A stretch of DNA of 62,653 nucleotides, from assembly GCA_944383915.1 (NCBI GenBank), contig CALWRJ010000007.1:1-62653 (forward strand), given 5' to 3'. The DNA comes from an uncultured Clostridia bacterium. GTDB lineage: Bacteria; Bacillota; Clostridia; Christensenellales; UBA1242. Below the pieces are notes generated by a model. That model was given only the letters and a program-made list of their open reading frames with translations, ran no database searches and was not told where the DNA came from. Within the stretch, counting starts at the first letter, position 1. Every line of letters begins with the position of its first letter. The translations under genes and the position numbers were made by a program. Below, one piece after another: positions 1-10,100 of the stretch.

Positions 1-202
1 ATCAAGCGTAATTGTTAAAAGTGCAACAATATATAATACTTTAAATGAATTAAATGCTTGTGGAAATTTAATTACGAATGCAACTAAAATTAAAGTTTTA
101 AAAAATATAGTTGATAATACGGCAAACATAAATGAATTTTTAAACACTAATGGTGGTTACACGAGAACCGAAGACGGAAATTACTACGTGTTTACTAAGT
201 AA
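1..202 (+). CDS. C-terminal part of an unknown protein (5' end outside window)
   Basis: An open frame enters at the left edge (first full codon at base 2) and runs 66 codons to a TAA at 200-202. The visible part is Asn/Thr/Ile-rich and ends in a short aromatic tail (GNYYVFTK). I do not recognise a family. Codon use is AT-rich but compatible with coding. No terminator follows directly on this strand; the next hairpin (299-326) has its T-run on the opposite strand. It may be the tail of a longer surface or repeat protein, but nothing visible proves that. Confidence 0.5.
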   Translation, partial: SSVIVKSATIYNTLNELNACGNLITNATKIKVLKNIVDNTANINEFLNTNGGYTRTEDGNYYVFTK

Positions 203-298
203 TTTACAAACAAATATCCATAAATATTTTAAAATATACACAGGAAAAGAAAGAAATAGTAAATGTATTTGCAATTTTAAAGTAAATCTAGCATAAAA

Positions 299-326
299 AT
301 AGCCAAGAGTTTTTACTCCTGGCTAT
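299..326 (-). terminator. Rho-independent terminator of the 331-699 gene
   Basis: Twelve-base inverted repeat (ATAGCCAAGAGT / ACTCCTGGCTAT, one mismatch) with a 4-base loop. On the minus strand it is followed by ATTTTTATG, giving the U-run just after the 331-699 stop codon. Confidence 0.8.
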
Positions 327-330
327 TAGT

Positions 331-699
331 TTAGTTATTATTTGGTATATAAATTTTGTCTGCGACTTTAACTGCTTTATATGTAGTGCCATTTATGTTT
401 TGTTTTGCATATTCTGGCTTGCCATCGGCAGTTGCTCGCAAGATTAGGTTTTCATTGTCTATTTCTGGTTTTTCTATATTCATATCTATTATTTGTTCTT
501 CTTTTGATACTTCAACGATTTGTATTCCTTTGTTTACAAGATAGGAACTAAATTGCCACAGTTTTTCAAATTTTCCATTTGAGTCAATGATAAAACTAAA
601 ATCATCTTGTGGATAATATGCTGTTATTCTATAAAACTGGTTATTATTCGTAATTTTTACTCCTTCAAATTTAATTTTTAATATTGGATGCAACATCAT
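331..699 (-). CDS. Hypothetical protein, 122 aa
   Basis: A 122-residue protein with no signal peptide or membrane segment and no family I recognise. The N-terminal half is beta-like with alternating aromatic residues (YRITAYY, FSFII, LWQF); the C-terminal part contains LILRATADGKPEYAKQ. The start is an ATG-ATG pair preceded by a weak AAGGGC ribosome site. It lies about 50 bases downstream of the truncated PcfJ-like gene on the same strand and ends at a good terminator, so the two probably form one transcript. The setting (PcfJ relative, IS200) suggests accessory DNA, but function is unknown. Confidence 0.6.
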   Translation of the reverse strand: MMLHPILKIKFEGVKITNNNQFYRITAYYPQDDFSFIIDSNGKFEKLWQFSSYLVNKGIQIVEVSKEEQIIDMNIEKPEIDNENLILRATADGKPEYAKQNINGTTYKAVKVADKIYIPNNN

Positions 700-750
700 G
701 TTGCCCTTTTATATTGCAATTTGCCTTAACTTTCTATTGGCGTAAGGTAG

Positions 751-1575
751 CTATTTTTTGTTTACAAAGTTTAAAATTTCATCACTTGGTTTAGTGTCGT
801 GTTCACCATAGCATTGCAAGATTTTATGTGTTTTTATCGAATATTCAAGAGTCACAAGTGGAGTGTTTGGCGATAATCTATTGCGTATAAAAAATATCAA
901 ACTTTCTTCTCGTGCAAACTTTTGGTCATAATTCATTCTGCCTACACAATGATTTAATTGTTCACCTTCATACACTAATTGTTGTGGACTTTTTGCAATT
1001 ATGCAAACATAATCTTCTTTAACAACAAGTCTTTCAAGAGATATATATTTTTGAGCAACTTTTGAAAAGGTTTCATAGAGTGCTTTTCTTTCTTGTTCAT
1101 CTCTTTCGGCTTTTGCTGTGTGATATTGGTCTATTCGTATATCGTGCCATTTTTTAAAGTCTTTTGGGTAACGGTTTTTATCTATTGTCATATCAATTCC
1201 AAGATATTGACACGCATTCATATAATCTTCATAAGAGTAGCCGTCTGTGTTTTGCCTTATAAGATACTTTAAAAACTTGTCTTTTTCATTATGTTTCAAA
1301 AAAGTTTTCAAATTTTGAAAATTGTTTCCCTTAGCAAAATATTTTTTAAACTTCTCAAAATTATAGACTTCTTCAATATCTTTGTTTTGTTTATATGCAT
1401 TGATTATTGAAGAAATATAATATCCAGAACTTGCTTTATCTTTATTTTTGTATAGCCACTTGCAAAAGTTTTTATCTTTTTCGCAAAGTCTCAAAATTTG
1501 AATACTTGTTGCAAGATTGCTCATTCCTGCTTTAACAAGCAATTCGCATTTAAGATATTTTTCATAGAATTTCAA
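751..1575 (-). pseudogene. PcfJ-like protein, N-terminally truncated by an IS200-type element
   Basis: The C-terminal third carries the PcfJ-family signature: LVYEGEQLNHCVG around residues 200-212, then an aromatic and charged run, IRNRLSPNTPLVTLEYS and a Gln-x-x-Gly segment. PcfJ-like proteins occur on conjugative elements and phages; their activity is not established. The reading frame has no ATG or ribosome site at its 5' end: the apparent start is a TTG at 1573-1575, and the frame stays open upstream straight into the right-end hairpin of the IS element (1591-1676). The gene therefore looks cut at its 5' end by the insertion, and I see no upstream remainder beyond the element. It may be silent or expressed as a fragment. 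Confidence 0.65.
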
Positions 1576-1590
1576 ATAGTTTGCACTAGC

Positions 1591-1676
1591 TCCCTTAGGG
1601 CATTTTGCAGCATTGCCGTAAACGGCTGATGAAGTTCCGCCCCTTGCTCGGCTTTCACTAACTGCCCCTAAAGGGA
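1591..1676. repeat. Right-end hairpin of the IS200-type element
   Basis: Outer inverted repeat TCCCTTAGGGCA (1591-1602) with TGCCCCTAAAGGGA (1663-1676) encloses a GC-rich inner segment. Such subterminal structures mark ends of IS200/IS605-family elements, which carry no terminal inverted repeats. It lies downstream of the transposase remnant, as expected for the right end. Confidence 0.6.
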
Positions 1677-1681
1677 CTTTT

Positions 1682-2155
1682 TTATTTGTTCCATTTTACT
1701 GGCACACCCGTAAACGGGTCTATATACTCTTTCATTGTTAATTGTTCATAATTATAATATTCTTGCAATTAATTCCGTATGTTTTCTTGTATTACCTTCT
1801 TGTTTTTCCCTACCGTATCTACATAGTATCCTCTGCACCAAAAACTTCTTTATCCATACCTGTATTTTAAATTCGCATGTTTTTCAAATATCATTAAACT
1901 ACTTTTCCCCTTTAAGTACCCCATTACTTGAGCAACACTATATTTAGGTGGTATTGATAATTACATATGTATATGGTCTGGGCATGCTTCTGCTTCTATT
2001 ATTTCTATACCTTTATACTGGCATAACTTTCTTAGCATTACTCCGATATCTCTTTTGATTTTTCCATATATAACTTGTCTGCGATATTTTAGCGCAAATA
2101 CTTTTGTGTCTTGCAATTACATTTTGAATGTTAAACAATCTATGTCTAGTTTCAT
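1682..2155 (-). pseudogene. tnpA: IS200-type TnpA (Y1/HUH transposase) remnant
   Basis: Reading the minus strand from an ATG at 2155 gives a full-length (about 157 codons) IS200 TnpA interrupted by four in-frame TAA codons, with no frameshift. Recognisable segments are ALKYRRQVIYG, the catalytic HUH pair in EACPDHIHM, IPPKYSVAQVMGYLKGKSS, FWCRGYYVDTVG, and the helix VIQEYIRN carrying the presumed catalytic tyrosine. The stops fall after residue 12, after HIHM, after KYRYG, and right after the tyrosine helix (IRN-stop-LQEYY). Each could come from one base change in CAA, TTA or AAA. The protein cannot be made intact, so this copy is dead unless served in trans. Confidence 0.85.
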
Positions 2156-2160
2156 AGACA

Positions 2161-2272
2161 AAACCTCCTTATGGTATTGAGCAAAGCGGCGAAACTTCGC
2201 TCCTATTTTACCATAGGAGGTTTTGATTTTCAAAACTATAAGTTTTTTGGAACCACGGGCACAGCCCGTGGT
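2161..2272 (-). repeat. Left-end structures of the IS200-type element
   Basis: Two hairpins. CCTCCTTATGGTA (2165-2177) pairs with TACCATAGGAGG further right, so the transposase ribosome site is buried in a stem, a known self-limiting device of IS200. A second perfect hairpin, ACCACGGGC-aca-GCCCGTGGT, spans 2252-2272 near the likely left tip. Confidence 0.7.
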
Positions 2273-2292
2273 ATACGATTTATCAATAAAAA

Positions 2293-2320
2293 AGCATAGA
2301 GAAAATCAAAACTCTATGCT
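2293..2320 (-). terminator. Terminator downstream of tRNA-Ser
   Basis: Perfect 9-bp stem AGCATAGAG / CTCTATGCT followed on the minus strand by TTTTTTATT. It sits about 100 bases beyond the tRNA 3' end and also shields it from the IS element. Confidence 0.75.
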
Positions 2321-2421
2321 ATTTTTATGCTAAAAAATAAGGCAAAATTTGAATATTTTAAAAGTGCCTAAATCCCTTTAAAAAATGCACCAAAAGACAT
2401 TTGGTACGTTAAAAGAATTGA

Positions 2422-2511
2422 TGGCGGAGAGGGAGGGATTCGAACCCTCGATGCCCGTTAAGGCATACTGAATTTCGAGGCCAGCTCATTCAACCGCTCT
2501 GACACCTCTCC
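2422..2511 (-). tRNA. tRNA-Ser (CGA)
   Basis: On the minus strand the acceptor stem GGAGAGG (2511-2505) pairs with CCTCTCC, followed by discriminator G and an encoded CCA ending at 2422. The T arm carries GGGTTCGAATCCC, and a long variable arm (TGCC...GGCA) identifies a class II serine tRNA. The anticodon loop CTCGAAA gives anticodon CGA, reading UCG. The closing pair of the anticodon stem (C-T) is a mismatch. It stands alone and is followed by its own terminator. Confidence 0.92.
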
Positions 2512-2824
2512 GTAATGTTTTTATTTTATCAAAAAATTTAATTAAAGTCAATCGCAATCATAAAATTATTTTTAGATCAAAAAAAATTAAACTTGATACA
2601 ATATATACTTGATATTAAATATATTTTTGTTTTAAAGTTAATTTGAAAAATTACATAAAGTTATTAAAAAATTGTGCTTTTGATTATTTTTAATAGTTTT
2701 TTAAAAAATAGCTATTTTTTTCTATTTTTTGATGTTTTTTAGCGTTTTTTCATAAAAAATTGTACAAATTGATGGCAAAAGCATAGCATACTTCCCTATT
2801 TTTAAAATTATAATGTTATCAAGA
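2512..2824. other. AT-rich intergenic spacer
   Basis: Between tRNA-Ser and the ABC-F promoter. It is homopolymer-rich with many A and T runs. I see no ORF, hairpin or known RNA in it. It should contain the tRNA promoter, reading left. Confidence 0.5.
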
Positions 2825-2853
2825 TTGAAATTTGCGGATAAAAATGGTATAAT
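2825..2853 (+). promoter_or_regulatory. Sigma-A promoter of the ABC-F gene
   Basis: TTGAAA (2825-2830), 17-base spacer, TATAAT (2848-2853). Transcription would start near 2860, giving a leader of about 25 bases with GGAG before the ATG at 2886. There is no room for an attenuator. Confidence 0.8.
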
Positions 2854-2885
2854 TTATTAAATTAGAAGCAAAAAACGGAGAAAAA

Positions 2886-4427
2886 ATGCTAATTATTGAA
2901 AATTTGACGCACGGTTTTGAGGATAGGACACTTTACAAAAATGTGAATATAAAAATCAGCAAGGGTGACAAAATCGGGCTTGTTGGTGTAAATGGAAGCG
3001 GAAAAACGACCTTAATCAACATTTTAACAGGCGCAATCATTTGTGACGAAGGGCAACTTATTTGGGAAGGAAAATACAAAATTGGCTATCTCGACCAACA
3101 CGCAGAAATTGACGAAAACCAAACGATTTACGAATATTTAAAAGGCGCATTTGCCGATTTATTTGAAAAAGAACGCGAATACAACGCCATAAATGAGCGT
3201 TTTGCGACCGCGAAACCTGATGAATTTGAAAATTTGCTTGCCATTTCGACTCAAATTTTTGAATATCTCGATTCGCACGACTATTATTCGATTGATAGCA
3301 CGATAAAAAAGGTGGCAAGCGGGCTTGGAGTGGCAGATTTAGGTTACGACACCCCTATTTCGCGATTGAGTGGCGGACAGCGCGCAAAGGTAATTTTATG
3401 TAAACTTTTATTAGAAAAGCCAGATTTGCTGATTTTGGATGAGCCGACCAACCACCTAGACACCGCGCACATTGAGTGGCTGAGCAATTATTTGCGCGAC
3501 CTTGATGGTACTTTTCTCCTTGTTTCGCACGACACGCATTTTCTGGACGCCGTGTGCAATATTATTTGGAGTGTTGAAAATTTAAACATTGTTCGCTACA
3601 ACGGGAATTATACAAAGTACATAAAACTTCGTGGAGAAAAAGAGGCAACTATCGAGCGAATGATAGACAAGCAAGAAAAAAAGATTGAAAAGTTAAAAGA
3701 CTACATAGCGCGAAACAGTGCGCGTGCTTCTACCGCTCGGCAGGCGCAAAGCCGAAAAAAGCAACTTGAGCGTTTGGAAATAATCGAAAAACCAGAAACT
3801 CCGCCACAGCCAAAATACCGCTTCCGCTACTCGCCTATTAGTGCTGATGTGCTAATAAAAGCGATGAATTTGAGCATCGGCTACGCGTATCCCCTACTTG
3901 AAAACATCGAGTTTAACATTCGCAACGGCGAAAAAGTCCGCATCACAGGTTTCAACGGAATCGGCAAAACCACCCTACTCCGCACCATTTTAGGCGAAAT
4001 TCCCGCGCTAAAAGGAAGCATAAAAAAGCACCCGCTTTTGAAAATCGGCTATTTTGAGCAAAATCTCAAATGGGAGCACCCCGAACGCACGCCAATAGAC
4101 GAACTGCGAGATGAATTTCCAAAACTTGAAATCAAAGAACTTCGAAACGCGCTTGCGAAAGTGGGGCTTGCCGGAAAATACCAAATTCGCCCACTAAACA
4201 CTTTGAGTGGTGGCGAGCAAAGCAAAGTAAAACTTGCACAATTTACCCTAAAATCTTTCAATTTTTTAATATTAGACGAGCCGACAAACCACCTAGACTT
4301 AAATTCAAAACAAGCACTTGCAAAAGCGATAAACGAATACAAAGGCACGGTCATTTTTGTTAGCCACGAGCAAGATTTTGCTTCTTTAATTAATGCGCGC
4401 GAAATTGATTTAAAAAAGAACAAGTAA
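2886..4427 (+). CDS. ABC-F family ATPase (ribosome-associated)
   Basis: A 513-residue protein with two ABC ATPase domains and no membrane segment, as in the ABC-F (EttA/YbiT/YkpA) family of ribosome-acting ATPases. Domain 1: Walker A GVNGSGKTT at 34-42, signature LSGGQ at 161-165, Walker B LLILDEPTNHL at 181-191, switch SHD at 214-216. A charged linker (about 250-310) corresponds to the P-site tRNA interaction motif. Domain 2: Walker A GFNGIGKTT at 355-363, LSGGE at 440-444, LILDEPTNHL at 461-470, SHE near 493. All catalytic motifs are intact. Which ABC-F subgroup it belongs to (translation factor or antibiotic protection) cannot be told by eye; the short leader argues against drug-inducible attenuation. 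It is transcribed alone from a strong promoter. Confidence 0.9.
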   Translation: MLIIENLTHGFEDRTLYKNVNIKISKGDKIGLVGVNGSGKTTLINILTGAIICDEGQLIWEGKYKIGYLDQHAEIDENQTIYEYLKGAFADLFEKEREYNAINERFATAKPDEFENLLAISTQIFEYLDSHDYYSIDSTIKKVASGLGVADLGYDTPISRLSGGQRAKVILCKLLLEKPDLLILDEPTNHLDTAHIEWLSNYLRDLDGTFLLVSHDTHFLDAVCNIIWSVENLNIVRYNGNYTKYIKLRGEKEATIERMIDKQEKKIEKLKDYIARNSARASTARQAQSRKKQLERLEIIEKPETPPQPKYRFRYSPISADVLIKAMNLSIGYAYPLLENIEFNIRNGEKVRITGFNGIGKTTLLRTILGEIPALKGSIKKHPLLKIGYFEQNLKWEHPERTPIDELRDEFPKLEIKELRNALAKVGLAGKYQIRPLNTLSGGEQSKVKLAQFTLKSFNFLILDEPTNHLDLNSKQALAKAINEYKGTVIFVSHEQDFASLINAREIDLKKNK

Positions 4428-4435
4428 AAATAAAA

Positions 4436-4700
4436 TTAGGAATTAGGAATTTTGAATTTTGAATTATTGCTGGGTATATATGATTATTTTTAGATACTAA
4501 CTCCATAATTCCTAATTACTCATTCCTAATTACTAATTAATTTTAGCCTTAATTGCTAATTGCTAACTGCTAATTGCTAATTAACGCTTTACGTGGTAGA
4601 TTGCTAATTGCTAATTCTCGCAAGGAGCTAAAATTCCTAATTCAAAATTAAGCGAAGCCAACGGCAAAGCGTCAAGCCTTAATTTAAAATTAAGCGTAGC
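4436..4700. repeat. Heptamer composite repeat, copy A
   Basis: Between the convergent ABC-F and MORN-like genes. It contains runs of GGAATTA/TAATTCC and GCTAATT/AATTGCTAATT units, the conserved core TGCTGGGTATATA near 4469, and short linkers such as TTAAGCGAAGC. The same modules recur at six other sites in the window. Confidence 0.8.
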
Positions 4701-4701
4701 A

Positions 4702-4734
4702 AAAAATCGCAACTATATAAAAGTTGCGATTTTT
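4702..4734. terminator. Bidirectional terminator
   Basis: Stem AATCGCAACT / AAGTTGCGATT flanked by A-run and T-run, so it can stop transcripts from both sides (ABC-F on plus, MORN-like gene on minus). Confidence 0.8.
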
Positions 4735-4797
4735 GGTTTATTGTTAATTTTGCGGGTATGTGCTTAAAATTGACAGTATAATGCACAATTTTTTAGA

Positions 4798-6984
4798 TTA
4801 TCTAGCAAAAGAAGTGTTTTTGTTGTTTACTCTTTGTTGGTTTTCTAGCATACGGTCCAACTTTAAAAGACTGTCTGTAGTTATGATTCGCTCGCTATCA
4901 TTTCGAGTGTCTAGCAAAGTACCAGCAAATAGTTTTCCGCTAAAATGCTTTAAGCCCTCGGCATCGTATTCAGCAAGATAAACAAAAGGTCCGTTACTAT
5001 ACTCTATATCACCTTTTTGCATTTTGTATGTATCATTCTCAAGAACGAAACGCCCCGAGCGGACAAGACTTGATTTCTCTGAATTAAGAGCAATTTTTCC
5101 GTCATAAATAGTCCCGTCTTGCGTGCGAAGTAGATACGAACGGTCTGGCGCAGACTTGTGAAAATCGCCACTAATTAGTTCCGCCTTACGAGTTGTGTCA
5201 TCATAAAGAAAATTACCAATTCTTGATACACTATCAATTTTATCCCCGTCTTGCACTAAATTAAGCGCTTTCTGTACGCCAAAATACATAGGGAATTTAT
5301 GGTCGTCATATTGTTTTTGTAGTTTAAGAGAATAACAAGTATTTGTACCGTCATCAAATTTTATTGATTTCGTGTTAGAAATATCGCCTTCGATTAAAGC
5401 AAAATTTTTCTTTATAAAATCACCCGAGAAAACGCCTTTTAAAAAGTATTCGCCAGCAGTGTTGCCTTCCTCAAATTTTTGTGAAATAGTCCCAAAATAA
5501 GTTGCGTTTTTTGAAATATCCTTAAAATTTTCAAAGGTGTAGTGCGCACGGTCTTTTTCGCTTGATTCGTAATTTTGAAGGTTGTAAACAGTGATTTTGC
5601 CGTCTTTTTCGCGAGTATCTACCGTAATATGTTGCTTGCCGAAAAGAAATTTGCTTGCAATGGGTTCGCCTTTAGTTAAATCAATACTAAATGAGCCTTT
5701 TTTGAAGTCTCCGTATTTTTTGTAATTATTTTCGCCCATAACACGCACCCCGTGCAAATCTTCACACGGGTTAACAGTGTTGTGGCTTTCGTTTAGTAAA
5801 AATTTATCCGTGCGATTTGGCATTTTCACCGAAATTACACCACTACGAAAACGCAATTGTTCACGAATCGCGCTAGGCATATTAAAGTCGTGTGCTAATT
5901 GCTCTAACGAAAAATTACCCTTATAGGTTATGCTGTTTTTGTCATCTACAAAAACTCCGTCCACCAACTTTGCGTAAGTTTTTTTATCTATGTTTGCCTT
6001 TTTCTCTGTGAATTTATCATTTCCACCTTCAAAAATACCAATATCGGTACGCGCTTTTATTGTGCCTTTTGTAAAGCGATATTTTAGCGAATCACTGAGA
6101 TTGCCTGGCTTCATATCAAAATCGAAATAACCATTGAGGCGGTAATTTATATCGCCCGAGTTGTAATAAGCGAATCCGTAATAATTTGCAGGAAGTTTGC
6201 AAATTTCTGTTAAAGTCGTGCCCGCTGGCTGTTTTAAACTTGTTGTTTCATTAAATCTTAAATCTTTTTTCTGGCGTTCTAGATTTGGTAAAATTTTTTC
6301 TATTCGCTCTAAAAGTTTCGGGTCGACCTTATCTAGCATATCAAAATTAAGGTTAACGCGCGCGCCAAAGAATGTTTGCCCATCGCTCGTTTTAATTTTC
6401 GCAAGCCCATAGAGTTGTTCAGGCTTAAATTCGTGCGAAGTGAATTTTTTCTCGATGCCCGTTTTTGTACAGTCACCTAAATCAGCGACTTTAAAAACAC
6501 CAATATAAGCCGAGCCGTTTTTTTCAATAATTGTTCCGCTAATAATAGCCGAATCATTTCGTCTAGCACCATTTTGTAAAGTAATTTGAGTACGCGAAAG
6601 CACCTTGCCTTTTATAACAGTGCCAAATTTATCAGTTAGGTGAAACTCATCTACACTAGGCATCGTTCCAAAAGTGCCTTGTACAAAATCGCCATTTTGT
6701 AAGTTTAAAATACCCTTAATCATAAAATCATTTTCGAAAACACCCTTCATAGTCGAAGTCGCAGTCGTCATTGTGCCTTCGATAAATTCGCCTTTTTTCC
6801 AATAACCTTCTTGCACTATGTCCCCATCTTTCCCTGTATATACGGCTTCTCCCTTGCCATATGGTTGCATTAAAAACGCAATTTTGCGCATTTCGCCAGT
6901 ATATTTACCAGTACTAGCGTAGTCGCGCCCGAAATTCTTGTTTTTAATTGATGTTGTGCCGTTAATAATTTCTTTTTCCGCCAT
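4798..6984 (-). CDS. MORN-like repeat protein, 728 aa
   Basis: A cytoplasmic-looking protein (no signal peptide, no membrane segment) made almost wholly of short beta-hairpin units spaced about 20-40 residues apart, of the type YxGxFxxGxxIxGxxxxxDG, for example GDFVQGTFGT, SAYIGVFKV and GTIYDGKIAL. This resembles MORN repeats (PF02493), though units are more irregular and longer than classical 23-residue MORNs. The C-terminus ends in a charged helix. The start ATG has a strong AAGGAG site 8 bases upstream. MORN repeats serve as protein or lipid binding platforms; the role here is unknown. It is monocistronic, bounded by bidirectional terminators on its 3' and 5' sides. Confidence 0.6.
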   Translation of the reverse strand: MAEKEIINGTTSIKNKNFGRDYASTGKYTGEMRKIAFLMQPYGKGEAVYTGKDGDIVQEGYWKKGEFIEGTMTTATSTMKGVFENDFMIKGILNLQNGDFVQGTFGTMPSVDEFHLTDKFGTVIKGKVLSRTQITLQNGARRNDSAIISGTIIEKNGSAYIGVFKVADLGDCTKTGIEKKFTSHEFKPEQLYGLAKIKTSDGQTFFGARVNLNFDMLDKVDPKLLERIEKILPNLERQKKDLRFNETTSLKQPAGTTLTEICKLPANYYGFAYYNSGDINYRLNGYFDFDMKPGNLSDSLKYRFTKGTIKARTDIGIFEGGNDKFTEKKANIDKKTYAKLVDGVFVDDKNSITYKGNFSLEQLAHDFNMPSAIREQLRFRSGVISVKMPNRTDKFLLNESHNTVNPCEDLHGVRVMGENNYKKYGDFKKGSFSIDLTKGEPIASKFLFGKQHITVDTREKDGKITVYNLQNYESSEKDRAHYTFENFKDISKNATYFGTISQKFEEGNTAGEYFLKGVFSGDFIKKNFALIEGDISNTKSIKFDDGTNTCYSLKLQKQYDDHKFPMYFGVQKALNLVQDGDKIDSVSRIGNFLYDDTTRKAELISGDFHKSAPDRSYLLRTQDGTIYDGKIALNSEKSSLVRSGRFVLENDTYKMQKGDIEYSNGPFVYLAEYDAEGLKHFSGKLFAGTLLDTRNDSERIITTDSLLKLDRMLENQQRVNNKNTSFAR

Positions 6985-7089
6985 ATTACTTACTCCTTTG
7001 TACTTTTTCGATTATACCACATTAAGTACGAGTTAGCAAGGGGGCTTTTGTTTAAAAAAGACAAATTTTTTAAAAAATTTTTAAAATAC

Positions 7090-7133
7090 AAAAAGGAAAA
7101 GCCGTGTAAACTTTTACACGACTTTTCCTTTTT
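7090..7133. terminator. Bidirectional terminator after the 2211-aa surface protein gene
   Basis: Long near-perfect stem AAAAGGAAAAGCCGTGTAAA / TTTACACGACTTTTCCTTTT with A- and T-runs on the two flanks. Confidence 0.85.
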
Positions 7134-7195
7134 GAAGGCTTGTTTAATTACACCTAAAGTTTATGTAACTTTATTTACCAAGCAAACTTATTAAT

Positions 7196-10100
7196 TTAAG
7201 TTCTATTACCTGTAAATGGAGGAGTATAATCTTCACATTGGAAAAATGCATTTTCATCAATATAAGTTACTGTACTTGGAATTGTAAATTCGCCCGTTAC
7301 AATAGTTGGGATATTCTGGAATGCATATTCCTCTATGCGTTGTAAGCCTTCGTTTAGGATAAATGTTGCATTATGACAAGCCCTAAATACTCTATCCTCG
7401 AGTACTGCAAGTGTACCTGAAATATTTATTTCACTTGATAGATTGATACATAATTCAAATGCACTGCCACCCATTGTGGTTAAATTCGTTAAATCACTAA
7501 TGTTCGCGCTTTCAAGCGAGAATGCGCTCATAAACGCATATTCACCAATACTTGTTACCGTGCTAGGAATATTTATACTAGTTAAATTCATTGCAAATGA
7601 GAACATAGCCGCAGGAATGCTTGTCATATTGCTTGGAAGTGTAACATTTTCTACTGTCGTATTACCATAGAATACACCATTATAAATGTTTGTTTGTCCG
7701 CTAAGGTTAACGCTTGTCGATGTACCAACATAATCAATCAGCCATTTTTGTCCAGTATATTCAGAAGTGCCACCAAAGTTTACATACTCAAAGTCGCCCT
7801 CTGTTGTGATAGTTGTTGCAAAATCTGTTGAATCTCTTGAATGCAGTAATTCAACACCAGGACTATCAAACATAAACAACGTTGAACCTTCACTAGTTAC
7901 AGTATATGGTATAGCGGCTCTCACTAATTTATGAGCACCTTTGAAAGCATTTAAATCAAACATAACAGAAGTTCTTGATTCATATTCCCATAGAACTGTA
8001 GTAAGATTATCAGCATTTATAAATGCATATTCTTCAACGACATAAATATCGCTAGGAAGGTAAATCTCTTCAATATTTAAGTCAAACGCAAATGCTCGAG
8101 GCGCTATTTTTGTTATCTCATAACCTTGATTACCTGTTCCATTTCGCAAGTCAATAATATTTTGAGTGCCAGTATAACCTATCAAAATCGTATGATTAGC
8201 AATTTCAAAGGCATTAGTTCCAGATTTTACTTTCTTATCGGCTAGAACTATACCATTTGAAAGTCTAACAAGGTTATATTCAAATGAAGTGTCATATCTA
8301 CCAATTTCGACATTGTTAATTGAATATTCCATTTCTGAAGGGAACAATTGACTTGCCTGCAACGATTGTCCGTCAGTGTGTACAAATTTTAAGTTATAAC
8401 ACTGGTTGAATGGTTGAGGACCCAATTGTGTAAGAGTTGAAGGAATATAGAATTCGTAAATCTTTACACAGTTTTGGAATGCGTTTTCACCTAGATATGT
8501 TAAGTTATTATCTGTTATGATGTCTCCTAAATTGTATAGCGATATATCATCAGAGAATGCATAGTCTTCAATTCGTTGAATACTTGTAGGAACATTTATT
8601 GAACGCAAGTTAGTACAATATGCAAATGCCGACTGCCCAATAGTATTTAGAGTTGTTCCACTGCCGAATGTTACACCAGGCAACATATAACAGTTATAGA
8701 ATGCACTTTGTCCAATTGTCCCTATTGTCATATTAGAACCAAATACTACACTTGTTAGTCGTTTATTTCCATTAAATGCACTTTGACCAATAGTAGTTAA
8801 ATTGGTATTATTTGCAAATGAAATGCTTGTTAGTCCTATATCAAGGAAGGCAACATTTTCAATATTAGTAAGAGTGCTTGGGAAAGAAATTGTTCTAAGG
8901 CTTGAGCATTGTTGGAATGCTCCTTGTCCAATTGTTGTATAATTTCCGGTTATACTTGTGAGACTAGTACATTGAAAGAACATACCATCGCTTATACTTG
9001 TATTTACTATTGCGCTTTCCAAACTTGTACAAGTTGCAAATACATATGGTGCTATATTTGTAATATGTGATGGAACAGTAATACTTGTAAGCCCACTTCT
9101 CTGGAACGCTCTACTTCCAAGAGTTGTTAGTCTGCTTGGGAATTCAAATTGCGTCAATGAACTACAACTATCAAATGCATTAGCACCAATACTTATAACA
9201 TTTGAGCCACCATTTATAGTTGTTAATGAAGTACAATGATAGAATGATGATACACCTATAGATGTAATTGTGCTAGGCAATGTAATAGTACTAAAGTTTT
9301 TATTAGCAAAAGATATATTAGATACAGACGAACCACCTGTTTCCTCATTATAAATACCACCACGAATTGCTGTTACTCTATAAGTGTTTGGATCGCCACT
9401 TTCGTACAATTCTTGACTGACAACTAATCCGTTGCTAACAAAGGATTGTGGGCTTCCATCTGTATTTTGCGCTGGCGGAGTACGCGTTAAGTAAACATAC
9501 GCAGGTACATTAACACTATTTGGTAGTGTTATGGTATTATCATTATTAGCACCGATTGCTACAGTACCATCATCAAGTAACGTGTACGCAAAGTAAGCGT
9601 TGTCACTTGTACCCCATGCAGCTTTAAGCGTAATGTCGCCATGAGTCCCTGGGTTAATCATAATCAAATATTGGACAGATTGATCTTCACTACCTACCGT
9701 CTGCCATCCTATAAATACATAACCTAATCGTGTAATAGTGGCTCCGTAAACTCTTTGACTTTCGCTACTATACTGATAACTTGTTGGTAAACTATCCGTA
9801 TTCCCGACACTATCATTACCAGCATTGTAATCGTAGTAAATATTGTATGTTTCACCACGAGCGACTGCGGTAAATTCGTATTCACGCGCACCAATCGTAA
9901 ATTCGTATGGCGAAGCATTAGAAATTATATCACCATCAAGTTCCCAACCATTAAATAGGTAATAACTATCTACTGCAACGGTTAGTGTTACGCTTGCGCC
10001 GTATTTATAAGTATTTGCTCCTGATGTCGAAGTAATACCTTCGCCATTTGTAATTGATACACTATAACTATTACGCGTGTAGTAATAATTTACAACTGTT

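Larger units (their letters stand above)
1585..2280 (-). mobile_element. Degenerate IS200/IS605-family insertion sequence
   Basis: About 0.7 kb, the usual size of IS200-like elements, comprising a single tnpA remnant flanked by a right-end hairpin (1591-1676) and left-end hairpins (2161-2225 and 2252-2272). The boundaries are approximate because these elements lack terminal inverted repeats and target duplications. It interrupts or abuts the 5' side of a PcfJ-like gene. Confidence 0.75.

Noticed and set aside
1735-1947. Plus-strand 70-codon ORF opposite the IS200 transposase
   Set aside because: Antisense of a clear transposase remnant; no ribosome site.
1682-2155. Possible stop-codon recoding (TAA read as Gln) in the IS200 transposase
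   Set aside because: All surrounding genes use TAA as a normal terminator, for example mnmG, parA and rpmH, so the in-frame TAAs are inactivating changes.
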